Positions 1 to 11,448 are shown, numbered from the stretch's first letter. The stretch: DNA of 64,000 nt from RPQJ01 sp963744735 (GCA_963744735.1 CAVUVH010000009.1:62001-126000); one strand, 5' to 3'. The notes: generated by a model not told the origin, from the sequence alone. Numbers and translations: made by a program.

Positions 1-3000
1 GTGAGCCGGTTGTCGCGGCTGTTTCCGGCCCAGGTGCAACCACTGCCGTCGGTCGACACCTGGAAGCCGAATCCGGCATTGGCGACGACATTGATCCAGG
101 GTGCCGGAGTGTGCTGCCCCGCGCGAAGAATCGTCACGTACTCGCGCGTGTCGGCGGCGAAGCCGCCCAGGCCGTTGAAGAATTCGAGTTCGGGGGTGAC
201 CGGCGTCGTTGCGTCATGCCGCCCGGATGCGGCAGCTGCGGACGCGCCGCGGGTCGCTGGCGGTGCCGTCTGCTCGAGACGATCGAGTTGCTCGGCGAGA
301 CTGCCGCGGCGGCTGAGCAGCACGGCACGCGCCGCGGACAGCAGTGCCAGCCTCGTGTCGCCCGGGAGGATGTCCGAACGCAGGATGTAGACGCCACCGT
401 GCGCAGCATCGCCGCGTATCCGGCGGCCGTGACAATCCTGCGCGCGCGAGCGTTTCCAGCGAAATCTGCAGGTCCTGGACATAGGACGAGACGCGCTCGT
501 TCAGGATCACGAGGTCGACGGTGAGTTGCTTCAGCCGCCAGTACTCGATCGCGCGCAGCAACTGGCGGACGATGCCCAGATCGTCAGTGTCGTCGATGCG
601 GACAATGACGAGCGGAAGGTCGCCGGAAATGCCGTGGGGCCAGAGTGCGCGCTGCCCGCCGGTGCCCCGGCGGAGCACGTCGGAGGACGGACGCAGCGCT
701 GGAACGCTGTAGAGCACGTGGGCGGCAAGGCGCTGGAACAGCGCCGCCTCATCGCTGGTGATGCCAAGGTGATGGAGTTCGACCTGCCCCTTGGTCCAGG
801 CGAGCGCGGCCGCGCGGTCGAATGCTGCGGCGTTGCAATGCTTGTCTGCAAGGTCGAGCACCTCGGCCCGGGTTGGCGCGACCAGCGTCCAGAAGGCCAC
901 GCGCGCCGTGGCGCCGGGCGGGATGTTCAGGCGATGGCGGAGGCTGAAGATCGGATCGAGTACGGTTCCGGCGGTACCCGAGAGTGCAAGCCCTTCCGTA
1001 TGGCGACGGCCGAGCCGTCTGCCGGCCCCGTCCGACAAATCGCGCCCGGTCGGTCTCGAACTGCGGCGGCCCGCTGCATCGCCCTCGACAACGGCGAGAT
1101 GCGCCGCCCATGACTCCTGTTCCCGGGCGCCCGTCGGCGCCGGGTCGCGAGGATGACGCCGAGGTCGCGCGACGTATTCCGTCTGCACAAAGAGCTTGGA
1201 GAAGGCCGGGTGGGCGTCGTCGGCCGACGGCGCCGCCAGGACGACCTCCGCATACGACGTCAGCTCGATGCTGCGGAAACGATCCCCCAGGTTCGAGACG
1301 GACACCCGGCGGACTTCAGCGTCGCTCTCCGGCGAGACGACCACGTCCATTGACGTCGTCAGGTCACCGTCCCGGCGGACGAATCCGGCGCGGGCTTCGC
1401 TGAAATTGACCTCATAGGCGTCCGGTTCGATGGCACTGGGCTGATAGCCCGCGGACCAGGTCTCGCCGGATTCCGTGTCGCGCAGGAACACGAAGGAGCC
1501 CCACGCGTCGCAGGTGACGTCGGACCGCCAGCGCGTGACGGCGAGATCGCCCCAACGGCTGTAGCCGGAGCCCGCGGCGGTGAGCATGACGGCGTAGCGG
1601 CTGTTCGACAGCAGCCACGTGCGGGGCGTGGCGTGATGCGCAGTGTGGAGTACGCGCGGTATCGCCGATGTCGGTTCTTCTCCTTCCGCTCGCGCGCCGG
1701 TCTCGGCCACCCGCAGGAGAGGCACCGCGACGTCGCGCGGCGTCCGCTCCTGCAGCAGCAGCTCCGTGGCCCGCACGCGGGGCTCGGCATGAAATCGCGC
1801 GCGCATCAGGCCGCCCAGGACCGTGTTGGCGAGCGCCACGACAGTCATGCCCTGGTGGTGAGCCATGTAGGCGCGTACCACGGCGAAGTCCTGCCCCGCC
1901 GCAAGGCGACGCGGCGTGTAGTCGATGGCCTCGTAGAAGCCGAACCGCCCCTGCGCCCCGATGCGCCCAAGTCGTGCGAAGTTGAGCGTCGCGGCATGCG
2001 GATCGACCATCGCCGCCAGCGCGGTCGCGTAGGGCGCGACCACGACGTTGTCGCCGAGGCCCCGCTTCAACCCGAGTCCTGGCACGCCGAAGCTGGAGTA
2101 CTGATAGGTGTGTTCGAGGTCGCGCGCGTTGTAGGCGGACTCGGAAATTCCCCACGGCACGTCCCGCGACTGACCATAGGTCTGCTGACGTCGAACGACC
2201 AGGCGGCTCGTCTCCTCCAGCAGGCTCCCCGCCGGGGCGCGCATCACCAGGGACGGCATCAGGTACTCGAACATCGATCCTGACCATGAAACAAGCGCCG
2301 CACCGTGGTGCACCGGCGTCACCGCGCGCCCGAGGCGGAACCAGTGGCGCGCGGGCAGGTCGCCATTGGCGATCGCAACGAAGCTCGCCAGGCGCGCCTC
2401 GGACGCGAGCAGGTCATAGCAGCTCGGATCGAGACTGCCTTCGGTCACCCGATAGCCGATCGAAAGCAATTTGAGTTCCGGATCGACCAGGAAATCGAAG
2501 CGCATCTCAGTCGCCATCGTCCGCGCCGCCGCGGCCAGCGCCTCGATACGCCGCACCATGGCGTCGCGGCCGGCGCCCGTGGCCGCCGCAAGGTCCCGGC
2601 GGTGGCTTGCGATCGTACGGAAGGCTCCCTCGGCCCAGGCCGCCACCTCCAGTCGAGGCAGATCACCTGCCCGGTCATGCGCCAGGCTTGCAGCCCGCCC
2701 GACGACGGCGGCTGCGCATGTCTCGAGCGCCTCCAGGTATCCGGCCAGTTCCGGCGGCGACGCCGGGCGCTGCTGCAGAAGCGCTGCAAGTGCGGCCAGC
2801 GCGTCGGCCAGCACGACGTCCGCCGCTGCGAGGGACTCGTGCAGGAGTGCGAGGCTGTCTTCGATTCCCGCCGCGAGCGGGCGTTCGTCGCCGCACGTGG
2901 CGGCCATCTCATCGCACGCATTTGCGAGCGTAACCAGATGTGCCGCCAGGTTCCCGCTGTCGACCGAGGAGATGTACCTGGGCTCCAGTGGCCGCAGGTC

Positions 3001-6000
3001 CTGGGTGTCGTACCAGTTGTAGAAATGGCCGTGGAGCCTTTCCATGCGCTGCATCGTCGCAAGCGTTGTCTCCAGCCGCTCAACCGTATCGACGGTCCCG
3101 AGCCAGCCGAAATCCCGGGCGGCGACGATCGACAGCAGGTACAACCCCAGGTTGGTGGGCGAAGTACGGTGCGCGATCACCGGCCGCGGGTCCTCCTGGA
3201 AGTTGTCGGGCGGCAGCATGTTGTCCGCCGCCGTGACAAAGGCGTCGAAGTAGCTCCACGCACGGCGCGCGACCAGGCGCAGCGCCGGAGCGTCAGCGCC
3301 GACCACCGACGGGAGACGCGCGGCGGAGCGTCGGCCGGCTGATCATTGTGGCCACGACCGGCGACAGCAGCCAGAGCACCGCAAACGGCACGGCCAGGGG
3401 ACCGACCAGTCCGGCGATGCTCAGCGAGCAGGACCGTCGAGGCGATGAATACTGCGCCAGCCATCAGGCGGTAGAATCCAGCGGTATCGAGCCTTTCGCT
3501 GGTCTGCGACTGCGCCGCCGTGACCCACTCGAGCAGGTTGCGGTGCGTCACGAACAGGCGGAACAGCGTTCGCCCGATCGCGTCCGTCATCGACCAGGCC
3601 TGATGCGCAAGCAATGCGATCTGCAGGCCGGTCCGTTCCACCGCCAGCCGCGCGTCGCTGAGGAGCGCGTTCAGATGACTGCGCCAGGAGATTTCACGGC
3701 GTCGCGGCACGATTCCGGCGAGCACGGACGGCAGGTTCGGGCACGGCGAGCACCGCCACGATAAACCCGGTCCAGATCACCGCGGAGTACAGCGGCAGCG
3801 ACCATCCGACCAGCAGCGCAAGCACGGCGGCCGGCGCCACGAGCGTCCTGCGCAGGTTGTCCAGCATCTTCCAGCGACCCAGCAGCGGGATCGCCCCGGA
3901 GTGCCGATCTCCGTCCGATGGTGCCCATGCCGAGCGCCCACCGCAGCAGTTGCCAGTCGCCGCGCGCCCAGCGGTGAGCACGTGCCGCGGCGACGTCGTA
4001 GCGGGCGGGATACTCGTCCACCAGCTCGATGTCCGAGACCAGGCCGGCCCGGGCGAAGATCCCCTCAAACAGGTCGTGGCTCAGCAGTGCATTCTCAGGG
4101 GCGCGGCCGGCCAGCGCCGACTCGAACGCGTCGACGTCGTAGATGCCCTTGCCGACGTAGGAACCCTCGCCGCAGAGGTCCTGGTACACGTCGGACACCG
4201 CCGAGGCATACGGGTCGATGCCGCTGGCGCCGGAGACGAGGCGCTGATAGGCGGAGCCCTCGCGCCGCATCGGCAGCGTCGGCGCGATCCGCGGCTGCAG
4301 CACCGCGTAGCCCTCGACGACGCGTCCGCTGCGGCTGTCGAACCGCGGCACGTTGAGCGGGTGCGCCATCTTGCCGACGAGGCGGCGCACGGCGTCCCGC
4401 GGCAGCTGCGTGTCGGCATCGAGCGTGATGACGTAGCGCACGCCGGCCGGAACGACCGGGAGGTCGACCGCCGATCGCAACGAAGGTCGTGTCGTCGGCG
4501 CCGCGCAGCAGGCGATTGAGTTCGTGCAGCTTCCCGCGCTTGCGCTCCCATCCCATCCACACGCCCTGCGCCGGATTCCACACGCGCCGGCGATGAAGCA
4601 GCAGGAATCGCTCACCCGCAGGCGCCGGTCCGTACCTGGTGTTCAGCCGCTCGATCGCCGGCAACCGCCTCGTCAAGCAGCGCGTCGTCGCCCGCGAGCT
4701 TCGCGGCAGGCAGCGTCGGCCCAGTCGGACAGCAGCGCGAAGCAGACGTCTCCATCGGGACTCGCGAGATGGTGAATCTCGAGGCGGGCGAGATGCTCGT
4801 CGAGCGTCGCCCGCGTCGTCAGCATGATCGGCACGACGACCAGCGTGCGGAGCTGCGCCGGCACACCGTCTCGAAGCTCCAGCGCCGGCAGGATCGCGCG
4901 CACCGAAGCGAGTCGTGACGCTGCTGTTCAGCAATGCCATCGCCGCGTCGATCGCCAGCACGACGCCGCAGGCGGCCAGCAGCCCGAGTAGACCACGGGG
5001 CAATGCCTTGCCTGGCGAGGGCCAGTATCGGCCAGGCGAGAATCGTCGCCGTGAGCAGCGCGAGCGCGGCGATGTAGCCCCGTATCCCGACGGCGGAGCT
5101 GACTCGGCTGGTCCAGGCCCGCAGCGGGGCCCGATAGCCGATGGCGGCCTCGAAAGCACGGCGACCGCCCGCGATCAACGCAGTAGCCTGGATCGCGCTC
5201 GCGCTCCGATCGGCCGCGCCTGCGCGACCTCGACGGCCCGGCGCGCGATCTCGAGCTCGGAGTGCCTGGATCCCCGCGCGAGCTCCTCGACCGCCTGGCG
5301 ATAGCGGTCGCGCGTCGGGAAGTCCATCAGCGCGAAATGCGTGTCAGCGCGCAGCACCGTGTCGACCAGGCTCACGCGCTCGAACAGGTCCGCCCAGTCG
5401 ATGGCCGACATCGAGCGCATGCTCGTGATCACGTTGCGGACCGTGACGTTCGATGCGCCCTGGCGCTGATGCTCGTCGCGCACGATCTCATCGGCCGTCG
5501 TGCCCACCGCCGCCAGGCGCTCCTCGAGCCAGGACAGCGCCGGCGTGGCCTCGGGATCCTGGTCGCGCAGCCGCTGCAGCAGCTGGACTGCGAAAGTCGT
5601 CGAGATCTGCACGCCGTCCCACTCGCGCAGCGCTGCCGTCGGTCGCTGCCGGTGTGCCGACACCTGGCCCAGCAGCTGGTCGGCCAGGCGATCGGCCTCC
5701 TGGCGGATCTCGCGGCGGTCGGTGATCTGCTCCGCCGCGCGCCGCAGGTTCTCGACCAGGACGATCCCAGGGTGATGGCAACCGCCCAGAGCTCGCCAAT
5801 CGTCAGCGGCTGCACGCGCTGGTAGGCGGCGACGAACCTGAGCAGCGTCGGCGTCGAAGCGGCTGTCCGTGTGGGCGACGAACGCCCAGGCAACCCCCAG
5901 ACCCGCGGATAGCCCGCCAGCGGCCCCTCCGCGAGCGTAGGCAGCTCCCGGTAGTAGCCGGGCGGCAGGTCGTCACCGATCTGGCGGATCTGCGCCTCGA

Positions 6001-6374
6001 CGACGTGATAAGTTGTCGACCAGCCATTCCGCCGCCGGCGTGATTGCCCTGCCCTGCTCAATCGCCCGTGCGATCGCACGATGGGCATCGAGCAGCGCAC
6101 GCCGATTGTCGCGCAGGCGAGCGGTCAGCGAGGCGGCCGCGACGGGCCTGGGCGTGATGCGCTGGGCGGCCGCCAGGCTTTCGGCGTGCTGCTCGAGCCG
6201 CTCCGCGCTGAAGATCTCGGCGCGAATGACCTCGGTGGGGTCGGCAAGAAAGCCCGTGCTTCGGCCGAGGACGCGGCGTAGAAGGGAATGCATCCACGAC
6301 CTCGGTTTTCGTCCAATCTGGACCCGATGCAGCTTGGATGAGGCGGACCCGCCGGTCTGTGCGCTAGCGGACAC
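1..6374 (-). pseudogene. Cyclic beta-1,2-glucan synthase-like protein (NdvB/ChvB family), partial and multiply frameshifted
   Basis: The minus strand encodes, in pieces spread over all three frames, one protein that starts near 6374 and runs off the left edge. Order of recognisable parts: an N-terminal region with GYYRELPTL and YPRVWGL; a membrane segment around 5030-5100; a glycosyltransferase 84 core with DADTQLPRD (about 4420) and RAHRWARGDWQLLRWALG (about 3950); further membrane segments at 3700-3850; a glucoamylase-like domain with HFYNWYDTQDLRPLEPRYIS (about 3020) and HHQGM (about 1850); and the first part of a GH94 phosphorylase domain (ELEFFNGLGGF, TPAPWINVVANAGFGFQVS, positions 1-200). 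The family makes and sizes periplasmic cyclic glucans at the inner membrane. I count more than ten frame changes but conserved motifs survive between them, so indel errors are likelier than old decay. The GH94 C-terminus lies outside the window. Confidence 0.85.
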
Positions 6375-6438
6375 CCAGCAACCTCCGCCGTGGGCCTGCC
6401 GCAGGGACGTCCGTACATGTCACGTACGCCGGTCCAGC

Positions 6439-6452
6439 TTGACCTCGGTCAA
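6439..6452 (+). promoter_or_regulatory. FNR/DNR-type box upstream of norB
   Basis: TTGACCTCGGTCAA is a perfect 14-base palindrome with the TTGAY-N4-RTCAA layout of the Crp/Fnr superfamily (FNR, DNR, NNR). It ends 69 bases before the norB start codon. The same run TCAAGGCGCC follows in the nirS box. A DNR-like regulator is encoded at 10630-11331, so NO- or anaerobiosis-dependent activation is inferred. Confidence 0.75.
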
Positions 6453-6521
6453 GGCGCCCCACGGCCCCCGCCGCCACGATTGCCCCCATGGAGCGGCCGT
6501 CCTGCCGCTGGGAGCCAGAAA

Positions 6522-8810
6522 ATGATGAATGCGAGTCGGCTGTGGAAGGTGCTCGGGGCGCTGCTGGTGGTGTCCTTCAGCATCCTGCTGTACTTCGGGC
6601 GCGAGATTTACGTCTCGGCACCGCCCATACCGGCGGTCGTGCAGACGACGGCAGGCGAGACGCTGTTTACCCGCGAGCAGTACGACCAGGGACGCCAGGT
6701 CTGGCAGCGCGTCGGCGGCCAGCAGATGGGCTCGATCTGGGGCCATGGCAGCTACGTGGCGCCGGACTGGTCGGCCGACTGGCTGCACCGCGAGGCCACC
6801 GCACTGCTCGACTTGTGGGCGCAGCGCGATACCGGCCGGGCCTACGCGGACCTCGATGCGCCGCAGCAGGCCGCGCTGCAGTCGAAACTGCAGCAGGTCA
6901 TGCGCACCAACACCTACGACCCCGCCACGGGCGTGCTGACGGTCGACGCTGATCGCGCGCAGGCGATCCGCCAGGTGACGGATCACTACATGCGGCTGTT
7001 CGGCCCCGACGTCGAGCTGAACACCCTGCGCGCGCAGTATGCGATCCAGCAGAACCCGATTCCCGACGCCGCCGAGCGGCAGGCGATGATGTCGTTCTTC
7101 TTCTGGACGTCCTGGGCGACTGCGACCAACCGCCCGGACAGCGAGATCAGCTACACCAGCAACTGGCCGTCCGAGCCGCTGGTCGGCAACGTGCCGACGA
7201 CGTCGACCTATCTCTGGACGTTCATCAGCATCTTCGGACTGCTGGCGGGTGTCGGCGCGCTGACCTGGTACTACGTCGCGACCCACGGCCACGAACCGCC
7301 GCCGCAGCTGCCGGAGCGCGACCCGCTCAGTGCGCTCAAGCCCACGCCGTCGATGAAGGCGACGGCCAAGTACTTCTGGGTCGTCACCGCGCTGATCGTC
7401 GTGCAGATCATCCTGGGCGGCATCACGGCCCATTTTGCCGTCGAGGGCCAGGGTTTCTACGGCATACCGCTGGCGGAATACCTGCCCTACGCGGTCACGC
7501 GCAGCTGGCACCTGCAGCTGGCCGTGCTGTGGATCGCCACGGCCTGGCTCGCCACCGGCCTGTACATCGCGCCCGCGATTTCGGGCCATGAACCGAAGCT
7601 GCAGCGGGCCGGCGTGAACTTCCTGTTCACCTGCCTGCTGATCATCGTCGTCGGCGCGCTCGGCGGCCAGTGGCTGGCCGTCATGAACAAGATGGGACTC
7701 GAACTGAACTTCTGGTTCGGCCACCAGGGCTGGGAATACACCGACATCGGCCGCTTCTGGCAGATCTTCCTGTTCGTCGGCCTGATGCTCTGGCTGCTGC
7801 TGGTCGGCCGCGCGCTGTGGCCGGCGCTCAAGGCGCGTGACGACAGCCGCTCGATCACGATGCTGCTGTTCCTGTCGACCGTCGCGATCGGCCTGTTTTA
7901 CGGCGCAGGCCTGATGTGGGGTCGCAACACGCACATGTCCATGGTCGAGTACTGGCGCTGGTGGGTCGTGCACCTGTGGGTCGAGGGCTTCTTCGAGGTG
8001 TTTGCGACGGCGGTCATCGCCTTCCTGTTCACCCGGCTGGGCCTGGTCCGTACCCGCACCGCGACCACCGCCGTGCTGTTCGCCACGATCGTGTTCCTGA
8101 GCGGCGGCGTGCTCGGCACGTTCCATCACCTGTACTGGAGCGGCACGCCCACGGCCGTGATTGCAGTCGGCTCGATGTTCTCGGCACTGGAAGTGGTGCC
8201 GCTGGTGCTGGTCGGCTTCGAGGCCTTCGAGAACTACAAGCACAGCCATGCCACCCCCTGGGTCGCCGCCTACCGCTGGCCGATCCTGTTCTTCGTGGCC
8301 GTGGCGTTCTGGAACCTGGTCGGTGCCGGCCTGTTCGGCTTCCTGATCAACCCGCCGCTGGCGCTGTACTACATGCAGGGTCTCAACACGACGCCGCTGC
8401 ACGGCCACACGGCGCTGTTCGGCGTGTACGGCATGCTGGGCATCGGCCTGATGCTGTTCTGCCTGCGCGGCCTGAGCCGCACGGCCTACTGGGACGAGAA
8501 GCTGCTGTCGAAGTCATTCTGGGCGCTGAACATCGGCCTGGCGCTGATGGCGCTGCTGTCGCTGCTGCCGCTGGGACTGCTGCAGGTCGAGGCGGCGGTC
8601 TCGCACGGCTTCTGGTACGCGCGTTCGGCCGAGTTCCTGCAGCAGCCCCTGCTGCAGACCATCGTCTGGCTGCGCATGCCGGGCGACGTGATCTTCGCCG
8701 CGGGCGCACTGATGCTGGCGCTGTTCATCTTCCGGCTGTTCGTCGGCAAGGCGAAGGAAAGCGCCGTGCTGCCGCAGCCGGCAGAGCAGCCGGCCCGCCT
8801 GGGGAGCTGA
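6522..8810 (+). CDS. norB: Quinol-dependent nitric oxide reductase (qNOR)
   Basis: Intact 762-residue single-subunit nitric oxide reductase. It reduces 2 NO to N2O in the inner membrane with electrons from quinol. The N-terminus has one transmembrane helix and a periplasmic cytochrome-c-like domain without a CxxCH heme motif, as expected for qNOR rather than the cNOR NorB/NorC pair. The heme-copper oxidase fold follows with about 13 helices and the family motifs VHLWVEGFFEVF, GTFHHLYWSG and LHGHTALFGVYG, which carry the histidine ligands and the glutamate of the non-heme iron site. The ATG at 6522 follows a GGGAG site by about seven bases; the reading frame is open further upstream, but that part looks non-coding and holds the FNR-type box. 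A strong terminator follows the stop codon. The database name may be norZ or norB. Confidence 0.95.
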   Translation: MMNASRLWKVLGALLVVSFSILLYFGREIYVSAPPIPAVVQTTAGETLFTREQYDQGRQVWQRVGGQQMGSIWGHGSYVAPDWSADWLHREATALLDLWAQRDTGRAYADLDAPQQAALQSKLQQVMRTNTYDPATGVLTVDADRAQAIRQVTDHYMRLFGPDVELNTLRAQYAIQQNPIPDAAERQAMMSFFFWTSWATATNRPDSEISYTSNWPSEPLVGNVPTTSTYLWTFISIFGLLAGVGALTWYYVATHGHEPPPQLPERDPLSALKPTPSMKATAKYFWVVTALIVVQIILGGITAHFAVEGQGFYGIPLAEYLPYAVTRSWHLQLAVLWIATAWLATGLYIAPAISGHEPKLQRAGVNFLFTCLLIIVVGALGGQWLAVMNKMGLELNFWFGHQGWEYTDIGRFWQIFLFVGLMLWLLLVGRALWPALKARDDSRSITMLLFLSTVAIGLFYGAGLMWGRNTHMSMVEYWRWWVVHLWVEGFFEVFATAVIAFLFTRLGLVRTRTATTAVLFATIVFLSGGVLGTFHHLYWSGTPTAVIAVGSMFSALEVVPLVLVGFEAFENYKHSHATPWVAAYRWPILFFVAVAFWNLVGAGLFGFLINPPLALYYMQGLNTTPLHGHTALFGVYGMLGIGLMLFCLRGLSRTAYWDEKLLSKSFWALNIGLALMALLSLLPLGLLQVEAAVSHGFWYARSAEFLQQPLLQTIVWLRMPGDVIFAAGALMLALFIFRLFVGKAKESAVLPQPAEQPARLGS

Positions 8811-8831
8811 TCTCCCGCTGACCGGAGCCAA

Positions 8832-8864
8832 CGGCGGACGTCCAACAGGACGTCCGCCGCTTTT
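8832..8864 (+). terminator. Rho-independent terminator after norB
   Basis: A 12-bp perfect stem (CGGCGGACGTCC / GGACGTCCGCCG) with an AACA loop is followed by CTTTT. It separates norB from the nnrS transcription unit. Confidence 0.85.
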
Positions 8865-8940
8865 GCATGCACAGCCCCGGCTTCTGCAAGATCATTGGTA
8901 CACATGACCACCGCCCCAGCACCTCCGACCCGCGCTCGCC

Positions 8941-10143
8941 GTGCTGATCGCCGCTCCGCACCGGACGATGTTCTTCGCCGGACTGCTGAGCCTGCTGGCG
9001 GCCAGCGCCTGGTGGGGGCTGCACCTCGTGGCGCGCTCGACGGGTGGGCCGCTGTTCGCGCTGGCGCTGCAGCCTGCGCCGATCTGGGCGCACGCCTGGC
9101 TGATGCTGTTCGCGGTCTTCCCGACGATGTTCTTCGGCTTCCTGTTCACGGTGTTCCCGCGCTGGATGAACGCGCCGCCGGTGACGGCCGCCACCTATGC
9201 GCCGACCGCGCTGCTGTTCGCGCTGGGCACGGTGCTGTGGCTGGTGGGCACGTGGGCGGGTTCCCCCTTCCTGCTGCTCGGCTGCGGCCTCACCGGGGCC
9301 GGACTGCTGCTCGGCACGATCGGGCTGTTCCGGGTGCTGCTGGCCGCCCCGCAGGTCGTGTCGCACGCGGTCGTCGTGCTGATCGCGCTCTGCGTGCAGC
9401 TCGTGGCGCTGGCCGGCTTCGCCTGGGGGATTGCCGTTGCCGACGACCTCGCGCTGCACCTCGCCGTGCGGACCTCGCTCTGGGGCGGCCTGCTGCCCGT
9501 ATTCTTCGCCGTGTCGCACCGCATGATCCCGTTCTTCTCCCAGGGCGTGATCCGGGACTACGTGCCCTGGCGCCCGCTGTGGATCCTGGTGGCCGTGGTC
9601 AGCCTGGTGTACCTGCGCCTGCTGCTCGGCACCGCCGGCCTGCTCGAGGTCCTGCCGCTGGTCGACCTCGCCCTGTTCGTGCTGACGGCCACGTGCGCCC
9701 TGCGCTGGACCTCGCTGCGCGCGCGTGGCAACGCACTGCTATGGACGCTGTACGCGGGCTACGCGTGGCTGCCGCTCGCGCTGCTGCTGCAGACGATCCG
9801 TGACGGCAGCTTTGCGCTGACGGGCGAATGGTGGCTGGGTCGGGCGCCGACGCATGCGCTGGGCATGGGATTCTGCGGCGGCCTGCTGGTCGCCATGGTG
9901 ACGCGCGTGACCATGGGTCACTCGGGCCGACCGCTGCGCATGGATGGGCTGACCCTCGCGTGCTTCCTGGCGCTGCAGCTGGGCGCGGCGAGCCGCGTGC
10001 TGAGTGAACTGCTGGCTGCACCCGCCGCGATCCAGGCATTCCTGCTGGCGAGCGTCGGCCTGTGGGTCGGTGCGATCGCCGTGTGGGTGTCGCGCGTCGC
10101 GGTCATCTACCTGCAGCCGCGGGTCGACGGCAAGCCCGGCTGA
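8941..10143 (+). CDS. nnrS: NnrS family protein
   Basis: About 400 residues and about 12 hydrophobic helices, with the family signatures LIAAPHRTMFFAG near the start, PRWMNAPPV, SHRMIPFFSQGV in the middle and RAPTHALGMGF plus MVTRVTMGHSGRPL near the end. NnrS is a heme- and copper-containing membrane protein linked to denitrification and protection against nitrosative stress; it typically lies near nir and nor genes, as here. The start shown is GTG 8941. An ATG at 8904 begins MTTAPAPPTRA in another frame and would join the same protein if one base were removed near 8933, so the true start may be 8904. The stop codon overlaps the start of the next gene (TGATG). Confidence 0.9.
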   Translation: MLIAAPHRTMFFAGLLSLLAASAWWGLHLVARSTGGPLFALALQPAPIWAHAWLMLFAVFPTMFFGFLFTVFPRWMNAPPVTAATYAPTALLFALGTVLWLVGTWAGSPFLLLGCGLTGAGLLLGTIGLFRVLLAAPQVVSHAVVVLIALCVQLVALAGFAWGIAVADDLALHLAVRTSLWGGLLPVFFAVSHRMIPFFSQGVIRDYVPWRPLWILVAVVSLVYLRLLLGTAGLLEVLPLVDLALFVLTATCALRWTSLRARGNALLWTLYAGYAWLPLALLLQTIRDGSFALTGEWWLGRAPTHALGMGFCGGLLVAMVTRVTMGHSGRPLRMDGLTLACFLALQLGAASRVLSELLAAPAAIQAFLLASVGLWVGAIAVWVSRVAVIYLQPRVDGKPG

Positions 10144-10539
10144 TGGCTGAGTATTACCTGGCGTTGCGGCACGCCCACATCGGGCTGGTGATCCTGTCGA
10201 TCGGATTGTTCGTGCTGCGCGGCGGCCTGATGCTGGCCGGATTCGCCGCGGGTGCAGTCCGCCTGGCTCCGCTATCCGTCGTACGCGATCGACACCTTGC
10301 TGCTCACCATCGCGCTGATGCTGACTTCGATCGTCCACCAGTACCCGTTCGGCAACGGCTGGCTGACGATGAAAGTCGTCTTACTCGTGCGTTTACGTGG
10401 TGCTCGGCAGCGTCGCGCTGAAGCGCGGGCGCACACGGCGAATTCGTGTCGTGGCGTTCGTCGCGGCGCTGGCGACGGTCGCCTTCCTGTTCACGCGTGG
10501 CCCGCGCGCACCATCCGCTGGGGATATTCGCGACGTTGA
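10143..10539 (+). pseudogene. SirB family (SirB2-like) membrane protein, frameshifted
   Basis: The start codon overlaps the nnrS stop. Fragments in three frames join into one SirB-type protein: HAHIGLVILSIGLFVLRGG, then PSYAIDTLLLTIALML, then HQYPFGNGWLTMKVVLL, then LGSVALKRGRTRR, then ARAHHPLGIFA. These match the usual order of the roughly 130-residue, four-helix family often found beside nnrS and other NO-related genes; its biochemical role is not established. At least three indels are needed (near 10250, 10385 and 10495), so the 3' end is approximate. The intact motifs suggest sequence errors rather than inactivation. Confidence 0.75.
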
Positions 10540-10629
10540 CCTGCGTGAGGCCGCCCGGCAGGACACGCCTGCCTGTCAGCCAACTCTTACAGCGGACGCA
10601 TCGCCGGCTTGTTGCACACTGGGGTTCGG

Positions 10630-11331
10630 ATGACCGAAGCGACCCTCACACCGTCCCTGGCGGGTATCCGCGCGCATCACCTGTTTGCCGGTCTCAGTCC
10701 CGAACAGATGCAGCGGATGCTGTCGTCGGCGCAGATCATCGCCGCCGACCCGGGGCAGGTGCTGTTCGATCGCGGCCAGCCCGCCCGCCACTTCTACGTC
10801 GTCGTCGAAGGCCAGGTGAACCTGGCGCTGTACTCCAAGGCCGGCGAGGAAAAGATCGTCGATATCCTCGGTCCCGGCCAGAGCTTCGCCGAGGCGGTGA
10901 TGTTCATGGCCGGCCCGGTCTACCCGGTGTCGGCGGTGGCGGCAGGTGCCTCGCGGATCGCGCGGTTTTCCAGCGCGGAGTACCTGGCGTTGTTGCGCGA
11001 GAGCCCCGACACCTGCCTGCGCATGCTGGGGCACCTGAGCCAGCGGCTGCACATGCGCATCCGCGAAATCGAGTACCTGACGCTCGAGAGCGCCACGCAC
11101 CGGCTGGTGCGGCTGCTCGAAAGCCGCTTGCCGGCCGCGGGCGACGGGCCGCACGAGATCCAGCTGCAGGAATCGCGGCAGGAGATCGCCTCGCGGCTGT
11201 CCATGAAACCCGAGACCCTGTCGCGGATCCTGCGCACCCTGGCCGACGGCGGCGTGATCGTGGTGCACGGCCGCTCCCTGCAGGTCCCCAGCCGCCAGCG
11301 ACTCGCTGCGGTACTCGACACCACCGCCTGA
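10630..11331 (+). CDS. dnr: Crp/Fnr family transcriptional regulator, DNR-like
   Basis: Intact 233-residue regulator. Residues about 15-130 form a cyclic-nucleotide-binding-like sensor domain (DRGQPARHFYVVVEGQVNL). The C-terminal Crp-type winged helix has the recognition helix SMKPETLSRILRTLADGG, where the E..SR pattern is the one that reads TTGAT half sites. There are no N-terminal cysteines for a 4Fe-4S cluster, so it fits the heme/NO-sensing DNR group rather than FNR. The position between nnrS/sirB and nirS, together with matching palindromes before norB, nirS and a TonB receptor, makes it the likely local activator of nitrite and NO reduction. ATG 10630 was chosen because the preceding GGGGTTCGG can act as a ribosome binding site. 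Confidence 0.9.
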   Translation: MTEATLTPSLAGIRAHHLFAGLSPEQMQRMLSSAQIIAADPGQVLFDRGQPARHFYVVVEGQVNLALYSKAGEEKIVDILGPGQSFAEAVMFMAGPVYPVSAVAAGASRIARFSSAEYLALLRESPDTCLRMLGHLSQRLHMRIREIEYLTLESATHRLVRLLESRLPAAGDGPHEIQLQESRQEIASRLSMKPETLSRILRTLADGGVIVVHGRSLQVPSRQRLAAVLDTTA

Positions 11332-11353
11332 TCGCCCTGCTCCGCGGCCCGGC

Positions 11354-11367
11354 TTGATCCGGGTCAA
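11354..11367 (+). promoter_or_regulatory. FNR/DNR-type box upstream of nirS
   Basis: TTGATCCGGGTCAA matches the TTGAT-N4-GTCAA form of the Crp/Fnr superfamily exactly. It lies 82 bases before the nirS ATG. A TACAGT sequence about 30 bases downstream of the box centre could be the -10 element of a class II promoter. Confidence 0.8.
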
Positions 11368-11448
11368 GGCGCCGGCACGGGCGCTCTCCTACAGTCCTGT
11401 CAAACGAGTCCCGATGGATTCGACCGACAGGCTGAACCAGGAGCACGC

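Noticed and set aside
6420..8408. Long open frame on the minus strand (about 660 codons) opposite norB
   Set aside because: It lies entirely antisense to the intact norB gene and encodes a His/Gln/Arg-rich sequence without any family motif; a GC-rich shadow frame.
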